A stretch of DNA of 23,035 bases from JAAFIP01 sp043728315 (GCA_043728315.1 JAYTMT010000256.1:1-23035), one strand, 5' to 3'. Positions 7,026 to 15,270 are shown, counted from the stretch's first letter. Translations and numbers: made by a program. Notes: a model not told the origin generated them from the letters alone.

Positions 7026-7769
7026 ATGCACAAACTCGTTTTAATCCGCCACGGCGAATCCACTTGGAACCTTGAAAACCGCTTCACTGGCTGGACCGAC
7101 GTGGATTTAACCCCCACGGGCGTGCAGCAGGCCAAGCGCGCCGGCCAGCTGCTCAAGGAAAGCGGCTACGAATTTGACGTCTGCTACACCAGCATGCTCA
7201 AGCGCGCCACCCGCACGCTGTGGCACACGCTCGATGAAATGGACCGCACTTGGCTGCCCGTGGTGCACGCTTGGCGGCTCAATGAGCGCCACTACGGCGC
7301 GCTGCAAGGCCTGAACAAGGCCGACATGGCCAAGCAATATGGCGACGCGCAGGTGCTGGTGTGGCGGCGCAGCTACGACACGCCGCCGCCCGCGCTGGAG
7401 GCGGGCGACGCACGCAGCGAGCGCGGCGATCTGCGCTACGCCAAACTCAACCCTAACCAAATCCCGCTCACCGAATGCCTCAAAGACACGGTAGAGCGCG
7501 TGATGCCGCTGTGGCAAGAATCGCTCGCGCCCGCCATCAAAGCTGGCAAGCGCGTGGTGATTGCCGCCCATGGCAATTCGATTCGCGCCTTGGTCAAATA
7601 CCTTGACAACATCGGCGACGACGACATTGTGGGCGTGAACATCCCCAACGGCATTCCGCTGGTGTATGAGCTGGACGCGGATTTGAAACCGATCAAACAT
7701 TATTACTTGGGCGATGCCGATGCGGCGGCCAAGGCGGCTGCGGCCGTGGCGGCGCAGGGCAAGGCTTGA
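7026..7769 (+). CDS. gpmA: 2,3-bisphosphoglycerate-dependent phosphoglycerate mutase
   Basis: GpmA interconverts 3- and 2-phosphoglycerate in glycolysis and gluconeogenesis, in the cytosol. The 247-residue protein has the phosphohistidine motif LIRHGES with His 9, ENRFTGWTDVDLTPTG near 17-32, the acid Glu 87 in NERHYG and the second histidine His 182 in AHGNS. The C-terminal tail is alanine-rich. There is no clear Shine-Dalgarno site before the ATG. It is divergent from the rhodanese gene and is followed by the protease gene 120 bases downstream. Confidence 0.97.
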   Translation: MHKLVLIRHGESTWNLENRFTGWTDVDLTPTGVQQAKRAGQLLKESGYEFDVCYTSMLKRATRTLWHTLDEMDRTWLPVVHAWRLNERHYGALQGLNKADMAKQYGDAQVLVWRRSYDTPPPALEAGDARSERGDLRYAKLNPNQIPLTECLKDTVERVMPLWQESLAPAIKAGKRVVIAAHGNSIRALVKYLDNIGDDDIVGVNIPNGIPLVYELDADLKPIKHYYLGDADAAAKAAAAVAAQGKA

Positions 7770-7889
7770 ACGCTGGCTGGCAGGCCGTAAGCGGCGCTGC
7801 AATTGTGCAAGTTAAAGGCAACTTATCAGCAAAAGCCAAGTCTTAGGTGTATATTGCACTTTCGGCTTATCGGCACACAGGCATTTCGC

Positions 7890-9362
7890 ATGAACACTAA
7901 ACTCAAAATCGCTGGCTGGATCTCTATGGGGGTCGTGGCGGGCTCGCTCACCACCATGTCGCTGCAATCGATTGCGCGCGGCGCGCTTGCGCCTTTGCCG
8001 CTGGAGGAATTGCAGCAATTAGCGGCAGTGTTTGGCATGGTCAAGTCCGATTATGTGGAGCCCGTTGACGAGAAAAAACTCATCACCGAAGCCATCACAG
8101 GCATGGTGGCCAGCCTTGACCCGCACAGCCAGTATTACGATAAAAAATCCTTCAAAGAATTCCGCGAAGGCACTTCTGGCCGCTTTGTGGGTGTGGGCAT
8201 TGAAATCAGCCAAGAAGACGGCTATGTGAAAGTGGTCTCGCCCATTGAAGGCTCGCCTGCATTCAGAGCAGGTCTTAAGCCCAATGATCTGATCACCAAA
8301 ATTGACGACACGGCTGTCAAAGGCATCAGCCTGAACGACGCGGTGAAAAAGATGCGCGGCGAGCCAGCCACCAAAGTCATTTTGACGATTCTGCGCCGCG
8401 AAGAAAACAACCGTGTGTTCCCAGTGACGATTACCCGCGAAGAAATCCGCACGCAGTCGGTGCGCAGCAAGGTGGTGGAGCCGGGCTACGCGTGGATTCG
8501 CGTGAGCCAATTCCAAGATGCCACGGTGGACGACTTTGCCCGCAAGATGGAAGAAATTTACAAAGCAGAGCCTAACCTCAAAGGCCTTGTGCTGGACTTG
8601 CGCAACGACCCGGGCGGCTTGCTGGATGCGGCTGTGGCGATCAGCGCCGCATTTTTACCCGAAAACGTGACCGTGGTGACCACCAATGGGCAGCTGGCTG
8701 AGAGCAAGTCGGTGTACAAAGCATCGCCCGAGTTTTACCGCCGCAGCGGCAGCAATGACCCGATCAAACGCCTTGTGGCAAACACCAAGGGAGCCATCAA
8801 AACAGTGCCTCTGGTGGTGTTGGTCAACGAAGGCTCAGCATCGGCCAGCGAGATTGTGGCCGGTGCGCTGCAAGACTTCAAACGCGGCGCCATCATGGGC
8901 AGCCAAACCTTTGGCAAGGGCAGTGTGCAAGTGGTGCGGCCGCTAGGGCCCGACACCGGCATTAAGCTGACCACCGCGCGCTATTTCACGCCTCTGGGCC
9001 GCTCGATTCAGGCCAAGGGCATTGTGCCGGACGTGATGGTGGACGAAACCGAAGAAGGCAATTTGTTTGCCGCCCTGCGCACCCGCGAGGCCGACTTGCA
9101 AAAACACATCAACAGCGGCCAAGGCGATGCCAGCAAAGAGGCGGCTGCTGAAGACGTGCGCAAAAAAGAGATGGAAAAAGCCCGCGAAGAAGCGCGCAAA
9201 CGCCTTGACGAAGAGAGCAAAAAACCACCCGAGCAGCGCCGCCTGCCCGAGTTTGGCAGCGACAAAGATTTTCAGCTGATGCAGGCGCTCAACCAGCTCA
9301 AAGGCAAGCCTGTGCTGGTGAGTAAAACCTTGACTGAGCGCAAGGAAGAGAAGAAAGAGTAA
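7890..9362 (+). CDS. ctpA: S41-family C-terminal processing peptidase
   Basis: This carboxy-terminal processing protease cuts proteins near their C-termini in the periplasm. I start it at MNTKLKIAGW (7890); an upstream in-frame ATG at 7803 adds 29 residues lacking family resemblance. Residues 7-30 form a signal peptide or anchor. A PDZ domain spans about 95-170 (GRFVGVGIEI, AFRAGLKPNDLI). The catalytic Ser 318 lies in NEGSASASE and the Lys 343 in TFGKGSVQ, 25 residues apart as in E. coli Prc. The 490-residue length fits the CtpA/CtpB type rather than the longer Prc. The C-terminus from about 405 is a charged helical region. A TATATT at 7850-7855 could be a -10 box. Confidence 0.93.
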   Translation: MNTKLKIAGWISMGVVAGSLTTMSLQSIARGALAPLPLEELQQLAAVFGMVKSDYVEPVDEKKLITEAITGMVASLDPHSQYYDKKSFKEFREGTSGRFVGVGIEISQEDGYVKVVSPIEGSPAFRAGLKPNDLITKIDDTAVKGISLNDAVKKMRGEPATKVILTILRREENNRVFPVTITREEIRTQSVRSKVVEPGYAWIRVSQFQDATVDDFARKMEEIYKAEPNLKGLVLDLRNDPGGLLDAAVAISAAFLPENVTVVTTNGQLAESKSVYKASPEFYRRSGSNDPIKRLVANTKGAIKTVPLVVLVNEGSASASEIVAGALQDFKRGAIMGSQTFGKGSVQVVRPLGPDTGIKLTTARYFTPLGRSIQAKGIVPDVMVDETEEGNLFAALRTREADLQKHINSGQGDASKEAAAEDVRKKEMEKAREEARKRLDEESKKPPEQRRLPEFGSDKDFQLMQALNQLKGKPVLVSKTLTERKEEKKE

Positions 9363-9385
9363 GGTCTGCCCCAGAGTTCAAAGCC

Positions 9386-10129
9386 ATGACCGACGACGAG
9401 CTGCTGCGCTACTCGCGCCACATCCTGCTCAACGAGATCGGCGTTGAAGGCCAAGAAAAACTCCTGGCCTCCCGCGCGCTGATCATTGGCGCAGGTGGCT
9501 TGGGCTCACCCGTGGCTTTGTATATGGGCACTGCAGGTGTAGGCCACATCACCATTGTCGACAACGACGTGGTGGATGTGACTAACTTGCAGCGTCAAAT
9601 TGCACATAACACGGCCAACGTCGGCGTGAATAAGTCATTGTCTGCTGCAGAGTGCATAGCAGCTATCAACCCATTGGCGCGTGTGGAATGCATCACCGAG
9701 CGTGCCGACGCAGCGCTGTTGGATACGCTGGTCGCACGGTCGGATGTCGTCATAGACTGCTGCGACAACTTTGCCACCCGCCACGCCATCAACGCCGCCT
9801 GCGTAGCGCACCGCGTGCCCTTGGTCAGCGGCGCAGCCATTCGCTTTGACGGCCAAATAACAGTGTACGACGCACGCGACCCACAATCTCCCTGCTATGC
9901 CTGCGTGTTCCCGTTTGATGCCACATTCGAGGAAACCCGCTGCGCCACCATGGGCGTGTTCGCACCCTTGGTAGGCATCATAGGCAGCATGCAAGCGGCC
10001 GAGGCTTTGAAGCTGCTAACGGGCACAGGCACACCGCTCACAGGCCGCCTGCAAATGCTCGACGGCAGAGCGATGGAATGGAACGAGGTGCGGGTGGGAC
10101 GCAATGCGGGCTGTGTGGTGTGCGGGTAA
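9386..10129 (+). CDS. moeB: MoeB/ThiF-type sulfur carrier adenylyltransferase
   Basis: This E1-like enzyme adenylates the C-terminal glycine of a ubiquitin-like sulfur carrier (MoaD or ThiS) in the cytosol. The 247 residues show RYSRHILLNEIG near 8-19, the nucleotide loop GAGGLGS near 36-42, the DNDVVDVTNLQRQ segment, the conserved DCCDNFATR, the Cys of ETRCATMGVFAPLVG and two zinc pairs, CYAC and CVVC at the very C-terminus. It lacks a rhodanese domain, so it resembles MoeB/HesA more than MOCS3-like fusions. Whether it serves molybdopterin or thiamine synthesis cannot be decided from the sequence. It follows the protease gene by 23 bases and is probably in the same operon. Confidence 0.9.
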   Translation: MTDDELLRYSRHILLNEIGVEGQEKLLASRALIIGAGGLGSPVALYMGTAGVGHITIVDNDVVDVTNLQRQIAHNTANVGVNKSLSAAECIAAINPLARVECITERADAALLDTLVARSDVVIDCCDNFATRHAINAACVAHRVPLVSGAAIRFDGQITVYDARDPQSPCYACVFPFDATFEETRCATMGVFAPLVGIIGSMQAAEALKLLTGTGTPLTGRLQMLDGRAMEWNEVRVGRNAGCVVCG

Positions 10130-10130
10130 G

Positions 10131-10325
10131 CTCCAAGCAATTCAAGCGCGCGGTCTTGGTGGGTTTTGAAGTAAGTTTACGTCTTGAGTGCCGACACTTT
10201 TTAAGCTATCGCAGTCACAAAAAAAATTGGGTCATCGACACTTGCTCTTCCTGCGACACTTCGCGGGCGTAGATAAACAGAGACTCAGGAACGCGCAATG
10301 CATACTGAGCCATAGCATCAACCAT
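10131..10325 (-). pseudogene. Decayed ribbon-helix-helix (HicB-like) antitoxin
   Basis: Translating the minus strand from ATG 10325 (or 10313) gives MVDAMAQYALRVPESLF, then IYAREVSQEEQVSMTQFF, a typical small RHH antitoxin N-terminus. The frame breaks at a run of eight T (10219-10226 on the plus strand as A). In the next frame it continues VTAIA-stop-KVSALKT-stop-TYFKTHQDRALELLG. If the two TAA codons are read as GAA, the line becomes the usual AEKVSALKTE continuation of the family. So one homopolymer frameshift and two G-to-T nonsense changes have killed the gene. It starts 5 bases after DUF2283 stops and runs to the end of moeB. Confidence 0.7.
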
Positions 10326-10329
10326 GGGC

Positions 10330-10530
10330 TTATGCTGTCAACATTTCCAAAGCCATCTCATTGGGCTTATCGGTGAGTTTACTCACATCCAGCATTTCAA
10401 TGCCCAAGACGCGCCCATTGGCATCGGTATCCAAAAACACATTGGGACGCACCTCGTCGCTGTCGGCGATTGTGCCGCTCGATAGGCGAATGTACATGGC
10501 ATCTGCTTTGGGGTCGTATTCAATTTTCAT
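10330..10530 (-). CDS. DUF2283 family small protein
   Basis: This 66-residue protein begins MKIEYDPKADAMYIRLSSG and continues with the VFLDTDANGRVLGIEMLDVSK strand pattern that defines DUF2283. The fold is a small beta-rich domain of unproven function, found often next to DUF4258 in toxin-antitoxin-like pairs. Its ATG overlaps the stop of the upstream DUF4258 gene by 4 bases (10527-10530), so the two are translationally coupled. I infer an antitoxin-like role from context only. Confidence 0.85.
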   Translation of the reverse strand: MKIEYDPKADAMYIRLSSGTIADSDEVRPNVFLDTDANGRVLGIEMLDVSKLTDKPNEMALEMLTA

Positions 10531-10790
10531 GTTGTAACTCCATATTTTGCAAGCTTGCTAGTGGCCACCACGGTGATGACCGACACCACCGCACCGTGTT
10601 CATAAATAACGCGCAACAACACCATTTTGTCACCACGCTCGATCAACCCACGCGCTTCATAGCGGTCATTGTTAGCCACCAATTTTTCGCGTGGATGCAT
10701 GAGCACATCGACAACTTCAGCCTTGCTCACGCCCCGCTCTGCCATGCGCATGAGTGCATGGCTGGTAAATTGAATGTCATCTGCATTCAT
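10527..10790 (-). CDS. DUF4258 family protein, possible toxin
   Basis: This 87-residue protein shows the DUF4258 pattern: FTSHALMRMAERGVSKAEVVDVL near 8-30, with the conserved His and RM.ER motif, then a basic beta-sheet region (RYEARGL, KMVLLRVIY, VSVITVVATS). The family resembles small RelE/HigB-like toxins in size and layout, though activity is unproven. It is the first gene of a coupled pair with DUF2283. The -10 region would lie above 10790; CTTTATGCATAAAG at 10855-10868 is a perfect 14-base palindrome that might serve as an operator. Confidence 0.82.
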   Translation of the reverse strand: MNADDIQFTSHALMRMAERGVSKAEVVDVLMHPREKLVANNDRYEARGLIERGDKMVLLRVIYEHGAVVSVITVVATSKLAKYGVTT

Positions 10791-11013
10791 AACAAACGAT
10801 TCTCAAAGTTAACACGTGTATATTTACGAATGCCAAAAGGGGTGGTGATTGTGGCTTTATGCATAAAGTGCTATTGTGCCCTGCGTTCCTCATACTGTCA
10901 TCTGCAATATCTGGATTAAATCGAAAAAATCAGGGGATGTTCCATCACAAAAATACAATACATAGCTGAAATAAAGGTGCCCAATATTGCGCTACGGAGG
11001 TAAAAATATTCCT
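10791..11013. promoter_or_regulatory. Intergenic region with small palindrome between the TA-like pair and the Bug gene
   Basis: This AT-rich gap separates divergent genes. CTTTATGCATAAAG (10855-10868) is a perfect palindrome and the only ordered element I see. No gene is supported; the short plus-strand frame ending at 10919 is antisense to DUF4258. Confidence 0.35.
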
Positions 11014-11065
11014 GAATTTATAGCAAACAATGACCATAATACAATGACATATGCCAAAAATTCCT
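11014..11065 (+). repeat. Dispersed element copy D, abutting the Bug start (core 11030-11050)
   Basis: TTTATAGCAAACA precedes the core ATGACCATAATAC, AATGACAT, four mismatches from consensus. Instead of the usual TTGCC the sequence continues ATGCC, which is the start codon and second codon of the Bug gene. No Shine-Dalgarno site lies upstream, because that stretch is the element. Confidence 0.75.
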
Positions 11066-12037
11066 AAAATTACCCGCAGACAAGCCCTGGCCGCTAGCTT
11101 GGCGCTGTGCCCCATGCTGGGCAGCGCGCAAAGCGCAGCTTTTCCATCCAAGCCGATCAAAGTGCTCATTGGCGTGCCCGCTGGCGGCACACAGGATATT
11201 TTGACGCGGGCGCTGGCTGATGCCATGCGCGGGAGCTTGGGCACACTGGTGCTGGAGCACCGCGCGGGCGCTGCTGGGCGCATTGCGGCTGAGGCGGTGA
11301 AAAACGCCGAGCCCGATGGCCACACCCTGCTGCTGGGCCCGGCCAGCGTCATGAGCATATTTCCCAGCGCCTATGGCAAGCTGGGCTACGACCCGATTGG
11401 CGACTTTGCGCCTATAGTGAATGCGGCCAGCTTTGAGCTGGCGCTGGTGGTGCACCACAGCGTGCCTGCGAACAATTTGGCAGAATTCATCGCTTGGGCC
11501 AAAACGCAGGGCAGCAAAGTCAGCTTTGCGTCCTATGGAGCGGGCACGCCCTCGCATTTTTTGGGCGAAATGCTCAACCGCGCGGCGGGTTTGCAGATGC
11601 TGCATGTGCCGTATCGCGGCTCCACGCCTGCGCGGCAAGACGTGATGGGCGGCAGCGTGCAGGCCTATTTTGACACCGTGGGTGGCGCAATCAGCATGCA
11701 GCCCACGGGCAGGGTGAAGGTGCTGGCCACCAGTGGCGCTAAGCGCTCGCCGCCCATGCCGGGCGTGCCCACCTTCACCGAGCTGGGCTACCCAGCAGTA
11801 CAGGCCAGCGCATGGTTTGCTTACTTTGCACCGGTGAAAACGCCCAAGCCAATACTGGACAAGCTGCGCGCAGAATTCATGAAAGCGGTGAACACGCGCG
11901 AGGTGCGCCAGCAGCTACTGCTCAACGGCATGTACCCCGTGGGCGATGACTACCAGCAGCTGGCCCGCACACTTCAAGCAGACACTGCGCGCTGGGCCAA
12001 GATAGTGCAAGCCGCCAATTTCAAAGCTGCTGATTGA
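11051..12037 (+). CDS. Tripartite tricarboxylate transporter substrate-binding protein (Bug family)
   Basis: Bug proteins are periplasmic binding proteins for carboxylates and other small molecules, greatly expanded in Burkholderiales. The 328-residue protein begins MPKIPKITRRQALAAS; the twin Arg at 9-10 and hydrophobic stretch suggest a Tat-type signal, with cleavage near SAQSA at 25-29. Family features are FPSKPIKVLIGVPAGGTQDI near 31-50, VLEHRAGAAGRIAAE near 67-81, LSHFL-type SHFLGEMLNRAAG and HVPYRGSTPARQDVMGG. No TctA/TctB membrane partners are in the window, so it is an orphan binding protein. The start codon lies in a dispersed element copy. A sulfatase follows, so the ligand could be a sulfated compound, but that is speculation. 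Confidence 0.93.
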   Translation: MPKIPKITRRQALAASLALCPMLGSAQSAAFPSKPIKVLIGVPAGGTQDILTRALADAMRGSLGTLVLEHRAGAAGRIAAEAVKNAEPDGHTLLLGPASVMSIFPSAYGKLGYDPIGDFAPIVNAASFELALVVHHSVPANNLAEFIAWAKTQGSKVSFASYGAGTPSHFLGEMLNRAAGLQMLHVPYRGSTPARQDVMGGSVQAYFDTVGGAISMQPTGRVKVLATSGAKRSPPMPGVPTFTELGYPAVQASAWFAYFAPVKTPKPILDKLRAEFMKAVNTREVRQQLLLNGMYPVGDDYQQLARTLQADTARWAKIVQAANFKAAD

Positions 12038-12069
12038 GCATTGGCCATCAAACGATTACCGAAAAGTCA

Positions 12070-12125
12070 CTTTTTAATAGCAAACAATGACCATATGACG
12101 CTGACATATGCCTGAAATTTCTCAA
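12070..12125 (+). repeat. Dispersed element copy E, abutting the sulfatase start (core 12087-12107)
   Basis: TTTTTAATAGCAAACA precedes the exact consensus core ATGACCATATGAC, GCTGACAT. It is followed by ATGCCTGAAATTTCTC, which aligns with the usual tail TTGCCAGTATTTTTC if one A is gained, so the sulfatase ATG appears to derive from the element. Confidence 0.88.
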
Positions 12126-13466
12126 AAACTCCGCCCCAACATCATTTTCATCGTGGCTGACGACTTGGGCTATGCCGACTTGGGCTGCTACGGCGGCCGA
12201 GCGCCTGTGTCGCCCGTGTTGGACGGCTTGGCCGAGGGCGGCATGCGCTTCACGCAGGGCTATGCCAACTCCCCCGTGTGCTCGCCCACACGCTTTGCGC
12301 TCATGACCGCACGCTACCAATACCGCCTGCGCGGCGCGGCCGAGGAGCCCATCAGCAGCAAATCACGCGGCAGCACCACGCTGGGCCTGCCGCCTGCGCA
12401 CCCCAGCCTGCCCTCGCTCTTAAAAGCCAGCGGCTACCGCACGGCCTTGGTGGGCAAATGGCATTTGGGCTATGCGCCCCATTTCAGCCCGATTTTGTCG
12501 GGCTATGAGGAGTTTTTTGGCCCCATGAGCGGGGGTGTGGACTATTTCACCCACTGCGATTCGCGTGGCGTGCATGACCTGTGGGCGCATGGAATCGCAG
12601 AACCGGCCGAGGCCAACAAAGCGGGCTCAGTCAGCGAAATCACGCGCGAAGGCTATTTAACCGACCTGCTCTCGGCGCAGGCGGTGGATTTTGTCAAACG
12701 CCAACGCGCAGACCAGCCCTTCTTTTTAAGCCTGCACTACACCGCGCCGCATTGGCCATGGGAGAGCCGCGATGACGCAGACGTGGCCGTGAGCGCGGCC
12801 AGCAACCTGTTTCACACCCACGGCGGGTCAATTCATACCTACCGCAAAATGATTGGGCACATGGACGAAGGCATTGGGCAAATCGTTGCGCAATTGCGCG
12901 CACAGGGGCAGCTGGACAACACCCTGATTGTGTTCACCAGCGACAACGGCGGCGAGCGCTTTTCTGACAACTGGCCACTGGTAGGCGGCAAAATGGACCT
13001 CACCGAAGGCGGCATCCGTGTGCCCTACATCGCGCATTGGCCAGCGCGCATAGCCGCTGGCGGCGTGAGCGAACAACAATGCCTGACCATGGACTGGAGC
13101 GCCACCATGCTCGCCGCTGCGGGCGTGGCCGCCCACCCTGACTACCCACTGGATGGCATCTCGCTCCTACCCGTGCTGGCCGATGCAAGCCACACATTCG
13201 CGCGCCCCATGGCTTGGCGCATGAACCACCGCGGCCAACGCGCCCTGCGCAGCGGTGCTTACAAATACCTGCGCGTTGACGGCCACGACTATTTGTTTGA
13301 CCTGAGCAAAGACGAACGCGAACGCGCCAACCTGATAGCCCACGAGCCCGAACGCGCCGCCGCCCTGCGCGCCCAATACGAAGCATGGGAAGCGGGCATG
13401 CCGCCGATTCCGAGCGATGCTACGGTGAGCTTGGGCTATGGAGCGGCGCAAATGCCGCAGCGCTAG
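12108..13466 (+). CDS. Sulfatase (arylsulfatase-like, formylglycine type)
   Basis: The protein has the sulfatase fold: metal-binding DD at 18-19 in IIFIVADDLGYADLGCYGG, the formylglycine motif CSPTR at 58-62 (Cys 58 is the modified residue), GKWHLGY near 117-123, the HYTAPHWPW segment and the second metal site FTSDNGG near 278-284. The 452-residue length is normal. It should hydrolyse sulfate esters, but the substrate is unknown. There is no signal peptide: the conserved strand begins at residue 10. Many bacterial sulfatases are exported, so this is either a cytosolic enzyme or one that lost its leader when the dispersed element arrived. The gene lies 70 bases after the Bug gene and converges on the abiEii remnant, overlapping it by 4 bases. 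Confidence 0.93.
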   Translation: MPEISQKLRPNIIFIVADDLGYADLGCYGGRAPVSPVLDGLAEGGMRFTQGYANSPVCSPTRFALMTARYQYRLRGAAEEPISSKSRGSTTLGLPPAHPSLPSLLKASGYRTALVGKWHLGYAPHFSPILSGYEEFFGPMSGGVDYFTHCDSRGVHDLWAHGIAEPAEANKAGSVSEITREGYLTDLLSAQAVDFVKRQRADQPFFLSLHYTAPHWPWESRDDADVAVSAASNLFHTHGGSIHTYRKMIGHMDEGIGQIVAQLRAQGQLDNTLIVFTSDNGGERFSDNWPLVGGKMDLTEGGIRVPYIAHWPARIAAGGVSEQQCLTMDWSATMLAAAGVAAHPDYPLDGISLLPVLADASHTFARPMAWRMNHRGQRALRSGAYKYLRVDGHDYLFDLSKDERERANLIAHEPERAAALRAQYEAWEAGMPPIPSDATVSLGYGAAQMPQR

Positions 13467-14294
13467 GCATCTGCTTGCAGACCGAGCTGCAAGGCATTGA
13501 GCCAAGCCACCGCGCGATCTGGGTCATGGCTATTCATTTCATACGCCAATAAGCCCGCTTGTGCGCCTGTGCTTTGATTTTGCAGCACCTGCACTGCTGG
13601 TGCAAACCCAGTCGCCCCAAGCATTTGGCGCATGTCATGACCCAACATGCGCGGGCCAGCCAACTCGTAGTCAAAGCCATACTCTTGCGTCCAATTTGCA
13701 AACTCTTGCCACAAGCGCGCTTCATTACCAGCCAAGAGGTAATGCCGCAAAACCATTTGAAGATCGTAGGCATCTTTACGCGGCGAGGTGTAGTGCCTGT
13801 CCTGCCAGCACATGATTTTGAGCACAGCCAAGGCGGGCAGTGACACCACGCGGCTTAGCACGCCCGCAGGCAACCGCACAGCCTGCGCACTGGCCAATGC
13901 CTCACGAAAGCCAAATACCCCCATGACTACATCGCCATTGGGCGGCCAAGCAATCATTCGCTCGCTGGACTCCACGCCACCAAAAGGCAGTAAGTCAATG
14001 GGCCAGCCGTTGGCATGACGCAACCGATATGCACCGTGTGGAGATGCTGCAAAACAGCCACTTGCAAGCAGTGCGCTGCGCAGCTCCTCAAACCCTTCCC
14101 AATCTGGCACGGCTATAGCAAGGTCAATGTCTTGGGTTTGGCGCTGCATGGGCAGGCCGCATCGGTATTGCAAATGCACCGGCTATGAGAGGCGCAATGC
14201 CCAGCGGCGCTGCAACCGCCTCTACATCCGCCAACACGCGGGCATGCAGCGCCAGCTCAGGCAGCTGGGAGAAGTCGAGCAAGCTGCTTGTCAT
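13463..14294 (-). pseudogene. AbiEii-type nucleotidyltransferase toxin, frameshifted
   Basis: The gene starts at ATG 14294 inside the abiEi-like reading frame (38-base overlap) and reads MTSSLLDFSQLPELAL, then HARVLADVEAVAAPLG, IAPLIAGAFA. The frame then breaks at about 14169-14180 and continues one base over as HLQYRCGLPMQRQTQDIDLAIAVPDW to the stop at 13463. The first nucleotidyltransferase motif (AGAFARD in relatives) loses its last residues, while the second acidic motif QDIDLA is intact. The break sits on a GCATTTGCA. Ancestral DNA for AGAFARDLHLQY would hold that 9-mer twice, so slippage between direct repeats, losing about 17 bases, fits the shift. A GTG at 14179 could restart a shorter protein lacking part of the active site. 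In AbiE systems this protein is the toxin. Confidence 0.75.
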
Positions 14295-15270
14295 AAATCA
14301 ATTGCGCTGTTTCCATGCACCTAGCATCGCCCGTAGCGAGCAGATCGGCATAGACTAAGACCGGATGCACGCAGTCTGGGCGCACGCCAGCGGCTGCATT
14401 GCCCCAAAAGGGCTTGCGCCACTCCAGCACTTTGTCGCTTGCCTGAACATTGCGCTCTAGCCGCATCTTTTGCGACACAACAAGGCTTGGCGGGAGTTTG
14501 TCTGCATACAAAGTCAGCGCGCCTGGGCGCAGATAGCCCGCCAGCAAGTTGGCAGCTGGCTCGCCACCCCACAGCACCGTGGGGGCGTTGATTGCCCAAC
14601 TTTTCCAATCATCAAAACCCTGCACGCTGTAGCTTGCCTGCAAGTTTTTGCCCCTTAGCCTGCGGGCATAAGCCAAGGCCCATTCGTCGAGCAGGCGCTT
14701 ACTGGCTAGTAGTTGGCTGCGTTTATTCAAAACCGCCAGATAGCCCGTGGCTTGCAAATCAGCCAGCACTGGCCCAATAGCACCCAAAGCCACCCCCGCA
14801 GCTTGCGCAATCACGCGCTGTGACGCACTGGCCAGCGCAGGGTCGCATAGCAAGGCAAACATGACTTTAAGGCCGCTCAGTCTATGCGCCTTTCCCGCGC
14901 TAGGCGCTGCATGCCCAGCCTGCGGTTTGTGCCCCGTTACAAATACCAGTAGCCCCGGGGCTTCTAAGTAGGCATTGCCAACTGCGTCTATAAACTGCTG
15001 TTTTTGCGCACGCAGCTTACTGGCCATTGGAGGTGTTAGGTAATGCGTGAGCAATAAAACAGGAAGCCCCGTAGCGGATGCCCTGTGCTGCAACTGCATG
15101 CTGGCAGCGCCATATGTGCTGGGTGTGAGCTTGTCTATCACTTGAACTGCATATTCCAACTGCGCATCTGCATGGCGCACGCGCAGACCTACTGGGCATA
15201 GACTGCCCCTTACGCCTTGCTGTTTTAACGCAAGTATTGCTTGGCGGATAAGTGCTTGATGGGCATTCAT
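14257..15270 (-). CDS. AbiEi-family antitoxin/transcriptional regulator (type IV toxin-antitoxin)
   Basis: The 337-residue protein has three parts. Residues 1-125 (LRVRHADAQLEYAVQVIDKL, LPVLLLTHYLTPPMASKLR, FIDAVGNAYLEAPGLLVFV) look like a degenerate PD-(D/E)XK-like fold seen in large AbiEi relatives. A winged helix follows at about 135-190 (VMFALLCDPALASASQRVIA, AIGPVLADLQATGYL). The C-terminal AbiEi region contains WAINAPTVLWGGEPAANLL, then YLRPGALTLYA, and PDCVHPVLVYADLLATGDAR. AbiEi antitoxins bind their promoter and counteract the AbiEii toxin. It overlaps the start of the toxin gene, the usual coupled arrangement. The toxin is now broken, so the antitoxin is probably a survivor. A promoter with an inverted repeat lies directly upstream. 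Confidence 0.82.
   Translation of the reverse strand: MNAHQALIRQAILALKQQGVRGSLCPVGLRVRHADAQLEYAVQVIDKLTPSTYGAASMQLQHRASATGLPVLLLTHYLTPPMASKLRAQKQQFIDAVGNAYLEAPGLLVFVTGHKPQAGHAAPSAGKAHRLSGLKVMFALLCDPALASASQRVIAQAAGVALGAIGPVLADLQATGYLAVLNKRSQLLASKRLLDEWALAYARRLRGKNLQASYSVQGFDDWKSWAINAPTVLWGGEPAANLLAGYLRPGALTLYADKLPPSLVVSQKMRLERNVQASDKVLEWRKPFWGNAAAGVRPDCVHPVLVYADLLATGDARCMETAQLIYDKQLARLLPAA

Noticed and set aside
7107..7802. Long minus-strand frame opposite gpmA (231 codons)
   Set aside because: Antisense shadow of a GC-rich gene; no family resemblance and the gpmA motifs are complete on the plus strand. The same applies to the long minus frames opposite panB (724-1236), ctpA (8019-8516) and the Deg gene (21842-22393).
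10200..10262. Weak resemblance of CCGACACTTTTTAAGC to the dispersed element tail
   Set aside because: No core is present, and the DNA is better explained by the RHH antitoxin fossil.
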